Assembly: GCF_013030265.1 (NCBI RefSeq)
Contig: NZ_WPZQ01000013.1
Location: 104,052 to 168,051 of the forward strand
Direction of reading: 5' to 3'
DNA from: Ruegeria arenilitoris
Lineage (GTDB): Bacteria; Pseudomonadota; Alphaproteobacteria; Rhodobacterales; Rhodobacteraceae
Length of the DNA: 64,000 nt
Shown here: positions 37,053-48,677 of the stretch, piece by piece
Position numbering within the stretch: position 1 is the first letter of the stretch
Layout of the letters: each line of letters starts with the position of its first letter
Notes under the pieces: model-generated
Database searches by the model: none
What the model was told of the DNA's origin: nothing
The model's input: only the letters and a program-made list of their open reading frames with translations
Program-made: the position numbers and the translations under genes

Positions 37053-37625
37053 ATGCCACGCAAACCCGAATATGACCGTGATGCTCTGATCGCCCAGGCT
37101 AGGGATATTTTCTGGCGTCAGGGTTGGGCGGGGACTTCACTGAAGGACCTGGAGCGTGAGCTGAAACTGAAACCCGGAAGTTTTTATGCGGCATTTGGAT
37201 CCAAGGATGCGCTGTATGGCTTGGCTTTGGAACGCTACGCGCAGGAAGGGATTGCGAGGCTAAAGGCTCTTGCTGATAAATTAGGCCCGCTTGAGGCTTT
37301 GAGGGTGCAGCCACGGCTGGTTATCGAGGCCAGCGATGCCCCCGCAAAAGCTTGCATGCTGGCCAAAACATACGCGGAACTGCAGGCCAAAGATCATGCA
37401 CTCGCCGAAGCAGCTGGCATTCATATGGCAGAGATGAAGGCGTGTTTTGCAGATCTGTTTCGGCGCGCTCAGGAAGCAGGGGATATCGCTTCGGATCATG
37501 ATCCGAACCGGCTTGCAACGCGCTATCAATCTGATCTTCTGGGTCTTCGGTTGTCTGCTGAGCGAAAGGATGTAAACGCGCAGGAAATTGCTGCGGACAT
37601 AGCGGCTGATATCGATCAATTGTGA
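37053..37625 (+). CDS. TetR-family transcriptional regulator
   Basis: 190 residues from the ATG at 37053; a TTG four codons earlier overlaps nothing but is less likely. HTH at about 8-50 (DIFWRQGWAGTSLKDLERELKL then SFYAAFGSKDALY). The ligand domain contains one Cys (KACMLAKTYAEL), a region used for electrophile sensing in some relatives. Divergent from the AhpD-like gene and very likely its repressor, binding the repeats in the spacer. Confidence 0.88.
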   Translation: MPRKPEYDRDALIAQARDIFWRQGWAGTSLKDLERELKLKPGSFYAAFGSKDALYGLALERYAQEGIARLKALADKLGPLEALRVQPRLVIEASDAPAKACMLAKTYAELQAKDHALAEAAGIHMAEMKACFADLFRRAQEAGDIASDHDPNRLATRYQSDLLGLRLSAERKDVNAQEIAADIAADIDQL

Positions 37626-37672
37626 GGTTTCGGCGCACAACTGCCGTATCGAACGTAATCAACCTCTGCTGA

Positions 37673-40168
<2,496 letters not shown>

Positions 40169-40177
40169 CAAAATGCA

Positions 40178-40203
40178 GGTGTGCGGATAACACTTCGCAC
40201 ACC
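40178..40203 (+). terminator. Hairpin after gyrB
   Basis: GGTGTGCG, 10-base loop, CGCACACC, eight base pairs; only a weak T-rich tract follows. Confidence 0.55.
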
Positions 40204-40575
40204 CCATATTTTAGCGTGGTACGCGCATAGTTTTGCGTTGCACGACTGTCTGCCGCACCGATAAGTTCAATCAGTTTTTGGCGTAGTCGTTGCGGTTATA
40301 GACCTTTGCGGCGCTCAACCCGCATAGGGCCTCCCTAAGGAGCCTTGGATTCCATGCGGCCTTTTCGCTTGGAATCTCGCGAAGGTCTGCGATGCGCAGA
40401 AAACAGGCTTTGCAAACGTTGGAGGACCTTCCTTTGCCGCCGCGTTAGTCCAGCCTCAAACGGTAATTTCTGCAAGCAGTGAGAAACAAGGGAACCAACC
40501 GGTGTCTTGAGGTACGGCTAAGGGCGTCTCGGGTATTTCTATCGACCTAGAAAATCCCTGTCGTTAGTTGGAATT
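40204..40575. other. Non-coding spacer downstream of gyrB
   Basis: About 370 bases with no convincing reading frame. One loose inverted repeat, GATTCCA ... TGGAATC (about 40347-40375), was seen. It marks the border between the conserved dnaA-gyrB block and the accessory region; nothing else is recognised. Confidence 0.5.
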
Positions 40576-40591
40576 CGGACTGATTAATCCA
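40576..40591. promoter_or_regulatory. Distal candidate operator of the NemR-like TetR
   Basis: CGGAC-TGATTA-ATCCA, two mismatches from TGGAC-N6-GTCCA, the core of the perfect repeat in front of the OYE gene. Confidence 0.4.
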
Positions 40592-40618
40592 AAATCCTCG
40601 ATTGGTCACTTGAAATTC

Positions 40619-40634
40619 TGGACCGACCATTCCA
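40619..40634. promoter_or_regulatory. Proximal operator of the NemR-like TetR
   Basis: TGGAC-CGACCA-TTCCA, one mismatch from TGGAC-N6-GTCCA, ten bases before the regulator's ATG; suggests autorepression. Confidence 0.55.
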
Positions 40635-40644
40635 CATCCAAGGC

Positions 40645-41241
40645 ATGAGCGAAGGTACTCTTATAATTGGCGGCAACAAGTCGCCCGCAGGTCCCGGGCG
40701 GCCTCGTAGCTTTGACGAAGCCGAGGCTTTGGAAAAAGCCTTGTGCGTTTTTTGGCACAAGGGCTACGAGACAGCCTCTGTGGACGATCTGACCGAGGCC
40801 ATGGGTTTGAGCCGGTCCAGCTTCTATGGAACGTTCGGTAACAAACAGGCTTTGTTTCACAAAGCCCTAAGCCACTATTCCAGGCGTGGTTTGAAGACTT
40901 TGCGTGATGTCGCGAATGCGGGCGGGGATGACCCCGTTGGTGCGATAATGGAAGCTTTGGCGAACCCGCAAGGCGGTCGTGACGGCTGCATGCTGATCAA
41001 CTGCCTTACGGAGCTCGCTCCTCATGATGAGGAAGTGGCGGCTCTCGGGCGGCATCATTTGGAGAGCATTGACGAGATTATTGCGAGAGCGCTTAAACCT
41101 TCGGATCCGGGACAGGCACTCGTCAAGGCGCGCGCCTTTGCCTCCCTTGCAATCGGCACACTGGCCTTGCGGAAGGCGGGTGTGCCCGCCGATCAGATAT
41201 CTCAAACTCTGAAACAAGCCCGGTCGGTGATTACACCTTAA
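40645..41241 (+). CDS. TetR-family regulator (NemR-like) of the Old Yellow Enzyme gene
   Basis: 198 residues. HTH at about 20-65 (FWHKGYETASVDDLTEAMGLSRSSFYGTFGNKQALF). The ligand domain has cysteines at the family's sensing place (RDGCMLINCLTEL). The OYE gene follows on the same strand after about 120 bases that contain a perfect operator. The arrangement resembles enterobacterial nemR-nemA, where oxidised or alkylated Cys releases repression; sensing here is inferred. Confidence 0.87.
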   Translation: MSEGTLIIGGNKSPAGPGRPRSFDEAEALEKALCVFWHKGYETASVDDLTEAMGLSRSSFYGTFGNKQALFHKALSHYSRRGLKTLRDVANAGGDDPVGAIMEALANPQGGRDGCMLINCLTELAPHDEEVAALGRHHLESIDEIIARALKPSDPGQALVKARAFASLAIGTLALRKAGVPADQISQTLKQARSVITP

Positions 41242-41302
41242 GTCTCCCTAACCATAAGAGCGTGAAACGTAACAAAAATCCCAACAATAACCGCGACTTT
41301 AA

Positions 41303-41324
41303 TTTTGGACCAGATAGTCCAAAA
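41303..41324. promoter_or_regulatory. Perfect operator upstream of the OYE gene
   Basis: TTTTGGAC-CAGATA-GTCCAAAA, eight-base arms with six-base spacer, 37 bases before the OYE start. Confidence 0.75.
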
Positions 41325-41360
41325 ACATATGAACGAAGTAAACCAAAGAAGGAAGTAGCA

Positions 41361-42467
41361 ATGGCTGATGAAAAACTGTTCTCCGGTATCAAGGCTGGTG
41401 CAATCGAGCTGAAAAATCGCGTTGTTATGGCGCCATTGACCCGCAACCGGGCAAGAGCCGAGGATGATAGCGTCCATGAATTGCAGGCCAAATACTATGC
41501 GCAGCGCGCGGGTGCTGGACTGATCATTACGGAAGCTTCGCAAATCTCGCCCCAAGGCAAAGGCTATGCCTGGACGCCCGGCATCTATTCCGATGCGCAG
41601 ATCGATGGCTGGAAAAAAGTGACTGAGGCTGTCCATGCCGAGGGTGGGAAGATTGTGATCCAACTTTGGCATGTGGGCCGGATTTCTCATTTTAGCTTGC
41701 AACAGGATGGCGGCGCCCCTGTCGCACCATCCGCAATTGGCGCTAAAGCCATGACTTTTGATGGCGAGCAGTTTGTCGAAACATCGGAACCTCGGGCTCT
41801 GAGTATCGAAGAAATTGCAAGCGTTGTCGCCGACTACCGCCAGGCCGCGGAAAACGCCAAGAAGGCTGGATTTGATGGTGTCGAAGTCCATGCAGCCAAC
41901 GGATATCTTATTGATCAGTTTCTGCGGGACGAGTCCAACAAGCGTGAAGACGAATACGGCGGTCCTGTCGAGAACAGAGCACGGTTCCTGAAAGAGGTCA
42001 TGGACGCAGTTGTCGATGTGTGGGGTGCCGACCGTGTTGGTGTCCGCCTCAGCCCCTTCTCGGACGCCAACAACATTTCTGACAGCGATCCACAGGCGAC
42101 GTTCTCGCATGCGATCAAGTTGTTGAATAGCTTTGGGTTGGCCTATCTCCATCTCGTAGAAGGACAAACCGGCGGCCCGCGCGATATTCCTGAAGGTGGT
42201 GACCTAAAGGCGCTATATGAATTGTTTGACGGCGCGAAAATGGGCAACAACGCTTATGATCGCGAAATGGCGATTGAATCGGTTGATACCGGCGCCGTCG
42301 ATCTGGTGGCCTTTGGCAGACCGTTCATTTCCAACCCGGATCTTGTCAGTCGGCTGGAGAAAGACGCCCCTCTGAATGAGCTGGATGCAACTACCCTCTA
42401 CGGCGGTAATGAAAAGGGATACACGGACTACCCGACACTGGGACAGGAAGCTGTTGCCGCAGAGTGA
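41361..42467 (+). CDS. nemA: Old Yellow Enzyme family flavin oxidoreductase (NemA-like)
   Basis: FMN-dependent ene-reductase that reduces activated double bonds and nitro-esters of toxic electrophiles with NADPH. 368 residues from ATG 41361, which follows GGAAG. Substrate-binding His177 and Asn180 (VEVHAANGYL), proton donor-type Tyr199 (DEYGGPVENR), and FMN-binding APLTRNRA and QLWHVGR are all present. Under its upstream TetR gene and followed by a terminator. Confidence 0.92.
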   Translation: MADEKLFSGIKAGAIELKNRVVMAPLTRNRARAEDDSVHELQAKYYAQRAGAGLIITEASQISPQGKGYAWTPGIYSDAQIDGWKKVTEAVHAEGGKIVIQLWHVGRISHFSLQQDGGAPVAPSAIGAKAMTFDGEQFVETSEPRALSIEEIASVVADYRQAAENAKKAGFDGVEVHAANGYLIDQFLRDESNKREDEYGGPVENRARFLKEVMDAVVDVWGADRVGVRLSPFSDANNISDSDPQATFSHAIKLLNSFGLAYLHLVEGQTGGPRDIPEGGDLKALYELFDGAKMGNNAYDREMAIESVDTGAVDLVAFGRPFISNPDLVSRLEKDAPLNELDATTLYGGNEKGYTDYPTLGQEAVAAE

Positions 42468-42511
42468 TGCATCACTCTTAACTCCTTGGTGACAGGCAAT
42501 AAAAAATAGAG

Positions 42512-42541
42512 TGAGCGCGCCGGTTTGGACGCGCTCATTTT
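42512..42541 (+). terminator. Terminator of the OYE gene
   Basis: TGAGCGCG, 10-base loop, CGCGCTCA, then TTTT. Confidence 0.85.
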
Positions 42542-42807
42542 GCAGGTACGGCAATATCTATTCTGGAAGCGGGATCTATCACAACTCTGCGAATGGACTG
42601 CTTCCCTCCGATTGCGGTGATTAAGAGAGGCTTTTGAGTTTATCATCAGCGTCTCTTTTGAGTCGGCGAAATCCAGGTTTCAGCAGATACCACCTCCGAG
42701 AAAACGAGCTGCGTTAGACGGCTTGATGGATTTTGGCCTTATCTGCGGCGCAGAGTTGGTCCTTCGTATTTGCTGCTGGTTGGGTAACGTTAGGTTGGGA
42801 GTACGAT
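42542..42807. other. Non-coding spacer before the SLC13 transporter
   Basis: About 265 bases with no convincing gene. The direct repeat TCTTTTGAGT / GCTTTTGAGT is the only pattern noticed. The transporter's reading frame is open from 42733, but family alignment favours ATG 42808. Confidence 0.4.
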
Positions 42808-44697
42808 ATGGAATTACCAACACTGACGTACGAAATGATAGCCGTACTGAGTCTATTGTCTTTTACCGTCTTACTTTTTGTTACCGAGATTATTCGGATT
42901 GATGTCGCCGCAATTCTTGTAATGGTGCTGCTTGGTGCACTGAGCTATCTCCCGGGGCTAAGTAATCTTGCAGATGTATCCAAGCTCTTTGAAGGTTTTT
43001 CCTCGAACGCTGTGATGTCCATCATCGCAGTTATGGTAATCGGGGCTGGGCTTGATAAGACGGGGCTTATGTCAAAGGTTGCGGCCCTGATCCTCAAGAA
43101 TGGTGGCACGACAGAGGCTCGGATAATCCCGATTATTTCAACTACGGTTGGTGTTATCAGCTCGTTCATGCAGAACGTCGGAGCTGCTGCGCTTTTTCTG
43201 CCTGTTGTGAGCCGCATCTCAGCGCGTACGGAAATCCCGATGAGTAGGTTGCTGATGCCCATGGGGTTTTGCGCGATACTGGGTGGTACCATCACATTAG
43301 TGGGGTCGTCGCCCCTCATCCTGTTGAATGACCTGATTGTTTCGGCAAATTCATCCCTACCGGCCAACCAACAAATGGAGACATTTGGGTTGTTTTCAGT
43401 CACGCCTATCGGTGTGATGCTGGTGCTGACAGGGGTGCTTTATTTTGTGCTCTTTGGTCGTTGGGTTCTCCCTGCGCAGCGGGAGCGTGGCGAGGACGCA
43501 AGCTCAGCCCGATCCATGCAGACCTATGTCGAAAACACCTATGGGCTTAGGGCCGATATGTTCGAGATACGTGTTCCAGAGGGCTCGATCTTGATTGGAC
43601 AAACGCTCGCAGATGTCATGGTCGCCCACAACTTATACATTCTTGGCACATCCTATCGCGGACACAAGGTCATCGCACCGATGGCTGATACCAAGATCGA
43701 AGCGCCAGCGCGGCTTGCAGTGCTTGGCCTGCGCCGTGTTGTTGAGCATCAGTTTGCTGAACCTTACGGTTTAGAGATCCTGCCCCAACTAGATGTCTTT
43801 GCAGATGATTTCGCCGCGACCCAATCGGGGGTGGCCGAGGTTGTTATTCCGCCCGGCTCTTCAGTGATCGGCCAGACTCCGATTGATTTGCGCCTCCGTC
43901 AGACACATGGTTTGTCTCTGTTGGCCATTCAGCGCGGCGAAGAAACGCTGAGCCATGTAGAAACCGAAGATCATTCAGCCACGCATATCGGGCAAGTCCC
44001 TTTGCAGGCCGGTGATACGTGTGTGGTGCACGTGCAGTGGGACCGTCTGACACGACTGAAGTCAGACAGGGATTTTGTCGTCGTAACTTCGGACTTTCCC
44101 CAGGAGGAGTTGCGGCCGCACAAGGTCGGATGGGCGCTCGCCTTCTTCCTAATAGCGCTGATCTTAATTCTGTTTTCTGATCTGCGCTTGTCGTTGTGCC
44201 TGTTAATTGGCGCTGTTGGCATGGTTTTGAGCCGGGTGTTGTCGATTGATGAGGCCTACGAGTCGATAAGTTGGAGCACAGTTTTTCTACTCGCTTCACT
44301 GATCCCGTTGGGTCAGGCAGTTCAAAACACCGGCACTGCGGATTGGATTGCAGCACATGTGTTGGCTCTACTGAAGGGTTGGCCGATATGGTCGTTGCAA
44401 GCAGGAATAGCCGTTTTGGCTACGGTATTCACGTTGGTCATGTCCAACGTAGGTGCAACTGTTCTGCTGGTGCCGTTAGCCGTTTCTATTGCGGTATCTT
44501 CGGGTGGAAACCCGGCTGTATTTGCTCTTACCGTGGCAATTTCGACGTCTAACTCATTTTTGATCCCAACCCACCAGGTGAACGCGTTGATCATGGGGCC
44601 AGCAGGTTATCGGGTGGTCGATTTTGTTCGCTCAGGCGGAATCATGACGCTACTTTTCTTAGTTGTCTCAATGACCGGGCTTGCGCTTTTCTTCTAA
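42808..44697 (+). CDS. SLC13-family permease with two TrkA-C (RCK) domains
   Basis: Sodium-linked anion transporter of the DASS/SAC1 type, probably for sulfate, organic acids or similar anions. 629 residues. Multiple membrane segments in both halves; SSFMQNVGAAALFLPV and MSNVGATVLLVPL are the paired SNT-like anion motifs. Two RCK_C domains lie in the central cytoplasmic loop (about 265-335 and 355-430; EVVIPPGSSVIGQTPIDLRL). The length matches such proteins. It stands alone; substrate is not shown. Confidence 0.88.
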   Translation: MELPTLTYEMIAVLSLLSFTVLLFVTEIIRIDVAAILVMVLLGALSYLPGLSNLADVSKLFEGFSSNAVMSIIAVMVIGAGLDKTGLMSKVAALILKNGGTTEARIIPIISTTVGVISSFMQNVGAAALFLPVVSRISARTEIPMSRLLMPMGFCAILGGTITLVGSSPLILLNDLIVSANSSLPANQQMETFGLFSVTPIGVMLVLTGVLYFVLFGRWVLPAQRERGEDASSARSMQTYVENTYGLRADMFEIRVPEGSILIGQTLADVMVAHNLYILGTSYRGHKVIAPMADTKIEAPARLAVLGLRRVVEHQFAEPYGLEILPQLDVFADDFAATQSGVAEVVIPPGSSVIGQTPIDLRLRQTHGLSLLAIQRGEETLSHVETEDHSATHIGQVPLQAGDTCVVHVQWDRLTRLKSDRDFVVVTSDFPQEELRPHKVGWALAFFLIALILILFSDLRLSLCLLIGAVGMVLSRVLSIDEAYESISWSTVFLLASLIPLGQAVQNTGTADWIAAHVLALLKGWPIWSLQAGIAVLATVFTLVMSNVGATVLLVPLAVSIAVSSGGNPAVFALTVAISTSNSFLIPTHQVNALIMGPAGYRVVDFVRSGGIMTLLFLVVSMTGLALFF

Positions 44698-44798
44698 GCC
44701 GCTTCTCGGCGAGCCGTACAAATGTACTCCGCTTCAGCTCAGAAGAACTCATAAGGTGAGGTTCTTGTGACCAAACTTTAGTGTCTTCCCCTGCTGCC

Positions 44799-45686
44799 TC
44801 AACTCACACCAAATTTGCGATGCAAATGCTCTGCCAACGCCGTTATGCGGCGTGGTTGGGCTCGGCTAGGCGGAAACATCATTTGTAAAGGTTTCGGCGG
44901 TGGCAGGAAGTCGCGCAAAACAGAAACAAGTCTGCCAGACCGAACATCGTCGCCGACATCCAGCTCCGACTTTAATACGACCCCATGGCCTGCAATCGCC
45001 CAATCGCGGATGAGTGAACCATCATTGACTATTCGATTTCCCTTTACCGACACGCGCTGGGCATTTGGTCCTGATCCAAACTCCCAAACGTTGTCGATCA
45101 TGTCGCCAAACCTCATGACCATGCAATTGTGGTTTAGTAGATCTTCTGGTTTTTCAGGCGTTCCGAATGAAGCTAGGTAATCTGGGGACGCACATACGAA
45201 CCGTTGGTAGCTTCCTAGATTTCGCAATCTGAGCGAGCTGTCTGTTATGTTGCCAAAGCGAACGGCGAGGTCAAAACCCTGGCCTACAAGGTCGACATAG
45301 CCGTCTGAGAGGGACAGTTCGATTGAGACGGCGGGGTTCTCTTCGGTGAATTCGGCAATAACTTCGGAGACAAAGCTCCGTCCCAAATCGATAGGCGCGC
45401 TTATGCGAATTGGACCAGATAGAGTTTCGGCACCATGCCGAACAAGTGTATCCAGGTCCGCAACCTCACTGAGTACACTTTTTGCACCGTCGGCTAGCAA
45501 CCGGCCTTCTTCAGTCAGGCTGATGGAACGGGTGGTTCGGTTAAATAAAACCACTCCGTAGTGTGCTTCTAGGGCCGCGAGGCGCTCGGATACTGTCGTG
45601 CTCGACATACCTGTCTCCCGCGCCGCGGCCACGAGACTGCCTTTCTCGGCTATAGTCAGGAACAAGCGAAGATTGTCTAAAAGCAT
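44799..45686 (-). CDS. LysR-family transcriptional regulator
   Basis: 295 residues, standard LysR layout: HTH at about 1-60 (LVAAARETGMSSTTVSERLAAL) and a PBP2-type effector domain (about 90-290). Divergent from the monooxygenase-quinone reductase-VOC operon, which is its likely target. A perfect 11-bp palindrome lies just upstream of its start. Confidence 0.9.
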   Translation of the reverse strand: MLLDNLRLFLTIAEKGSLVAAARETGMSSTTVSERLAALEAHYGVVLFNRTTRSISLTEEGRLLADGAKSVLSEVADLDTLVRHGAETLSGPIRISAPIDLGRSFVSEVIAEFTEENPAVSIELSLSDGYVDLVGQGFDLAVRFGNITDSSLRLRNLGSYQRFVCASPDYLASFGTPEKPEDLLNHNCMVMRFGDMIDNVWEFGSGPNAQRVSVKGNRIVNDGSLIRDWAIAGHGVVLKSELDVGDDVRSGRLVSVLRDFLPPPKPLQMMFPPSRAQPRRITALAEHLHRKFGVS

Positions 45687-45690
45687 TAAA

Positions 45691-45701
45691 CGGAATTTCC
45701 G
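45691..45701. promoter_or_regulatory. Palindrome in the LysR/monooxygenase divergent spacer
   Basis: CGGAA-T-TTCCG, five bases upstream of the LysR ATG. LysR proteins usually bind imperfect repeats here, so it is a reasonable operator candidate. Confidence 0.4.
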
Positions 45702-45790
45702 GATTATATGTTCGATTTTGTCCTGTTTATCCCGAAAGGACTGCGGCGTAAATCTGGCACATCTCTCAAGAACACAAGGGACCTATTCCA

Positions 45791-46081
45791 ATGGCCAAGC
45801 TGACAATCGTCGCCAACATCAAAGCCAACCCCGACAAGATTGACCTCGTAAAGGCCGAGCTCATCAAGCTCATCGACATAACTCGAGCCGAAGAGGGTTG
45901 CATCAACTATGACCTGCACCAGGACAACGACAACCCGGCTCATTTCGTGTTCTACGAAAATTGGGAAAGCCGAGAGCTTTGGCAAACCCACATGGGTGCT
46001 CAGCACCTTGCGGCTTACCTGGAAGCAACAGAGGGCGCCGTTGCAGAATTCACGCTAAATGAGATGACAGTCATCGGTTGA
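45791..46081 (+). CDS. Putative quinol monooxygenase (ABM fold)
   Basis: 96 residues, single antibiotic-biosynthesis-monooxygenase domain, resembling E. coli YgiN: TIVANIKANPDK at the start, EEGCINYDLHQDNDNP and FYENWESRELWQTH are typical. Acts as a dimer in the cytoplasm. First gene of an operon with a quinone-reductase-like dehydrogenase and a VOC protein, so quinone or aromatic detoxification is plausible. Confidence 0.85.
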   Translation: MAKLTIVANIKANPDKIDLVKAELIKLIDITRAEEGCINYDLHQDNDNPAHFVFYENWESRELWQTHMGAQHLAAYLEATEGAVAEFTLNEMTVIG

Positions 46082-46107
46082 TAAAGAACCGGACAAAGGA
46101 GCACGTT

Positions 46108-47121
46108 ATGAAAGCCGTAGGATACCGTGAGACAGGGTCGATTGATCGCGTGGACGCCTTGATCGACTTCGAGGCCGACAAACCGACGCCAAAGGGGCAT
46201 GACTTGTTGGTCAAGGTGCACGCCGTGTCAGTAAATCCAGTCGATACGAAAATTCGTCAAAAACGTGCTCCTGCAGGTCCAGCACCTGATATTCTGGGGT
46301 GGGACGCAGTAGGGATCGTCGAAGCCGTTGGCGAAGCGGTTGAGACTTTCAGTCCGGGAGATACAGTTTGGTACGCCGGGGCAATAAACCGGCCGGGAAC
46401 CAATGCCGAGTTTCATCTGGTAGATGAACGTATTGTCGGAGCCGCGCCAAAATCCATACCAGCGACAGCGGCTGCGGCGATGCCGCTTACGACGTTAACT
46501 GCTTATGAGATGCTGTTCGACCGCTTGCGAGTCCAGGATGCCGTTCCCGGCGGAACCAGTACATTGCTGATTATAGGCGGCGCAGGCGGTGTCGGGTCAA
46601 TTACCATTCAATTGGCCCGAGCTCTCACTGACTTGACGGTGATTGCCACCGCTTCTCGACCCGAGACACAAGACTGGGTTCGAGAGTTGGGCGCGCACCA
46701 TGTCATCAACCATGCCGAACCTCTGGGACCGCAACTCGAGGCTCTCGGTATGGAAAGCGTGGATTTCATCTATTCAACGAACCATTCCCAGCTTTATGCG
46801 TCTCAAGCTGGGGAGGTGATTACACCCCAAGGTCGCTTTGGGTTGATCGATGATCCTGAGACATTCGACATCGCGCCGTTCAAACCCAAATCGATCTCAT
46901 TGCATTGGGAGTTCATGTACACCCGGTCGCTTTTTGGGACTGGAGATATGAACCGTCAAAGCGAAATCCTGAATCAGGTCGCCGGATTGATAGACGATGG
47001 AAAGATCAGATCCACGGCAACGGATACACTTGGTCGGATCAATGCCAGCAACTTAATGAAAGCGCATGCTGTCCTTGAAAGCGGCAAGGCCAAAGGAAAG
47101 CTGGTGCTTGAGGGATTCTAG
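46108..47121 (+). CDS. Zinc-type alcohol dehydrogenase/quinone oxidoreductase family protein
   Basis: MDR-family NADPH oxidoreductase of 337 residues from ATG 46108, which has AAAGGAG upstream; the overlapping upstream frame is ignored. N-terminal GroES-like domain (VKVHAVSVNPVDTKIR, GWDAVGIVEAVG) and Rossmann loop IGGAGGVGS. No zinc-ligand cysteines, so it belongs to the zinc-free quinone reductase branch. Followed immediately by the VOC gene. Confidence 0.9.
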   Translation: MKAVGYRETGSIDRVDALIDFEADKPTPKGHDLLVKVHAVSVNPVDTKIRQKRAPAGPAPDILGWDAVGIVEAVGEAVETFSPGDTVWYAGAINRPGTNAEFHLVDERIVGAAPKSIPATAAAAMPLTTLTAYEMLFDRLRVQDAVPGGTSTLLIIGGAGGVGSITIQLARALTDLTVIATASRPETQDWVRELGAHHVINHAEPLGPQLEALGMESVDFIYSTNHSQLYASQAGEVITPQGRFGLIDDPETFDIAPFKPKSISLHWEFMYTRSLFGTGDMNRQSEILNQVAGLIDDGKIRSTATDTLGRINASNLMKAHAVLESGKAKGKLVLEGF

Positions 47122-47502
47122 ATGAGAATTGAACGGCTGGATCACGTGAACATAGTAACGACCAGGTTGCCTGAAATGATCGCCTGGTATGCAGAGGTTC
47201 TGGGTTTAAAGCCCGGGGCCCGCCCTGATTTCCCGTTTCCCGGCGCTTGGTTGTATACAGGTGACCACGCCGTGGTCCACCTTGTGGGTAATGAAGGAAC
47301 GCCCAATGTCGGCTCCGAAGTGCAGCTCAAGCTCGAGCATTTTGCGCTCTCAGCCACGGGGTTGAGTGCATTCGAAGAAAAACTGATCTCGAGTCAGATC
47401 CAGTATCGCAAAACGGAAGTCCCGGGGGCTCGAATGGTCCAAGTCCATGTGGCTGATCCTGATGGAAATCACATTCATATTGACTTCGAGGAAGGCGAGT
47501 GA
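47122..47502 (+). CDS. VOC-family (glyoxalase/bleomycin resistance-like) protein
   Basis: 126 residues with one glyoxalase fold: RLDHVNIVTTRLPEM is the first beta-alpha unit with a metal-type His, and DPDGNHIHIDFEE ends the second with His and Glu. It may bind metal and an electrophilic or aromatic substrate. The ATG comes directly after the dehydrogenase stop. Confidence 0.87.
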   Translation: MRIERLDHVNIVTTRLPEMIAWYAEVLGLKPGARPDFPFPGAWLYTGDHAVVHLVGNEGTPNVGSEVQLKLEHFALSATGLSAFEEKLISSQIQYRKTEVPGARMVQVHVADPDGNHIHIDFEEGE

Positions 47503-47640
47503 GTGACCAAACCTCGAAATAGTTGGAACACAAAATCAAGCTCGCAACTTCTTGCCAATCAGTGATCGAGATCCTTGCCGGCTTGCCTCCAAGTACTTCA
47601 CGGGCCAACAGTTTTAGTAAACGTCGATCTGGAGATCAGC

Positions 47641-48024
47641 ATGCCGGACCTCGGAACAAACAAGAAAAACGTCATCGCTTTCTACGAAATGATGTTCAAT
47701 GATTGTCGACCTGCCGAGGCCATAGCGACCTTTGTTGGTGAAACCTATACGCAGCACAACCCACATGTTGGCGACGGCAAGCAAGCTTTTGTCGAGTATT
47801 TCGAACGCATGGCTGCTGAATACCCGGGAAAGCGTGTGGACATAAAACGTGCCTTTGCTGAAGACGACCACGTTATTCTGCATTGCCACCAAATCTGGCC
47901 CGATGGTCTCGAGTACGCAGGGATCGATATTTTTCGCTTGGATGCTGACGGTAAGGTTGTCGAACACTGGGATGTTCTTCAGGAAATTCCAGCAAGCAGC
48001 GAGAATGACAATGGCATGTTTTGA
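47641..48024 (+). CDS. SnoaL-like/NTF2-fold protein
   Basis: 127 residues from ATG 47641; the frame is open further upstream, but this start fits the fold. NTF2-like polyketide-cyclase-type domain: [56 protein letters not shown]. Such proteins often bind or cyclise small organics. May belong to the LysR-controlled operon, though 138 bases separate it from the VOC gene. Confidence 0.82.
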   Translation: MPDLGTNKKNVIAFYEMMFNDCRPAEAIATFVGETYTQHNPHVGDGKQAFVEYFERMAAEYPGKRVDIKRAFAEDDHVILHCHQIWPDGLEYAGIDIFRLDADGKVVEHWDVLQEIPASSENDNGMF

Positions 48025-48160
48025 CTTAATCAATCTGAATGCGGTGCATGGAACTGCGAAAGTACCTGTCGGCTGAACCACGATAGTCAAAAGTCATAAG
48101 TCTGATCCAAGAAATCCGCCGAAGCGTATTTACCACGAACCCTTTATCAAGGAGATAAAT

Positions 48161-48664
48161 ATGCCCCCGACCAGCATTTTTGCGGCGACCCTTGGATTAT
48201 TCGTGGCTACTTCGCTTCAAGCCGGAGTACAAATTCGCTTCATAGAAGGCGCACCCAAGGACCGTTTTGTTCTGACAAATGTCGGAACGTGCCAAGTTGA
48301 AGCCTCGACCGTCAAAATTGACTTGTCGCAATCTGCCGGACGTTTGATTTTTGACGTTACCGAAAATGGTGCTGGTGTAGAGGTCTTCCAGCCTCTCGAA
48401 TTCGTTGAGGGTGCAGATGCACTGCGTCAATTTCCTTTGGTTGTGGACGGGCAAAATACAATTGAACTTGAGATCGCCTCCCTTGCAGCCGGGGACAAAC
48501 TCGCCTTTACCATCGATGTAGATGACACCATCGGGCAACGCGAAATCACCGTAACAGGGTCGGAGATCGAAGGCGCCACGGTGTCTTATTCCGATGCGGA
48601 TGAGACCAGTACTGCGACTTTCTCTACCGAAGCGCTTGTCAACGTCACGACGAACGACTGCTGA
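48161..48664 (+). CDS. Exported protein of unknown function (aggregation-factor-core-like)
   Basis: 167 residues with an ideal AAGGAGAT site. A signal peptide of about 21 residues precedes a beta-rich, acidic domain (SQSAGRLIFDVTENGAGVE, LAAGDKLAFTIDVDDTIG) and one Cys near each end. Similar rhodobacterial proteins are sometimes labelled aggregation factor core, but a function is not established. Upstream of tspO and CIA30-like genes on the same strand. Confidence 0.65.
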   Translation: MPPTSIFAATLGLFVATSLQAGVQIRFIEGAPKDRFVLTNVGTCQVEASTVKIDLSQSAGRLIFDVTENGAGVEVFQPLEFVEGADALRQFPLVVDGQNTIELEIASLAAGDKLAFTIDVDDTIGQREITVTGSEIEGATVSYSDADETSTATFSTEALVNVTTNDC

Positions 48665-48677
48665 AGGCTGCCCAGCA

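Noticed and set aside
40347..40375. Possible repeat or transposon end after gyrB (GATTCCA/TGGAATC)
   Set aside because: Short arms, no target duplication and no transposase nearby.
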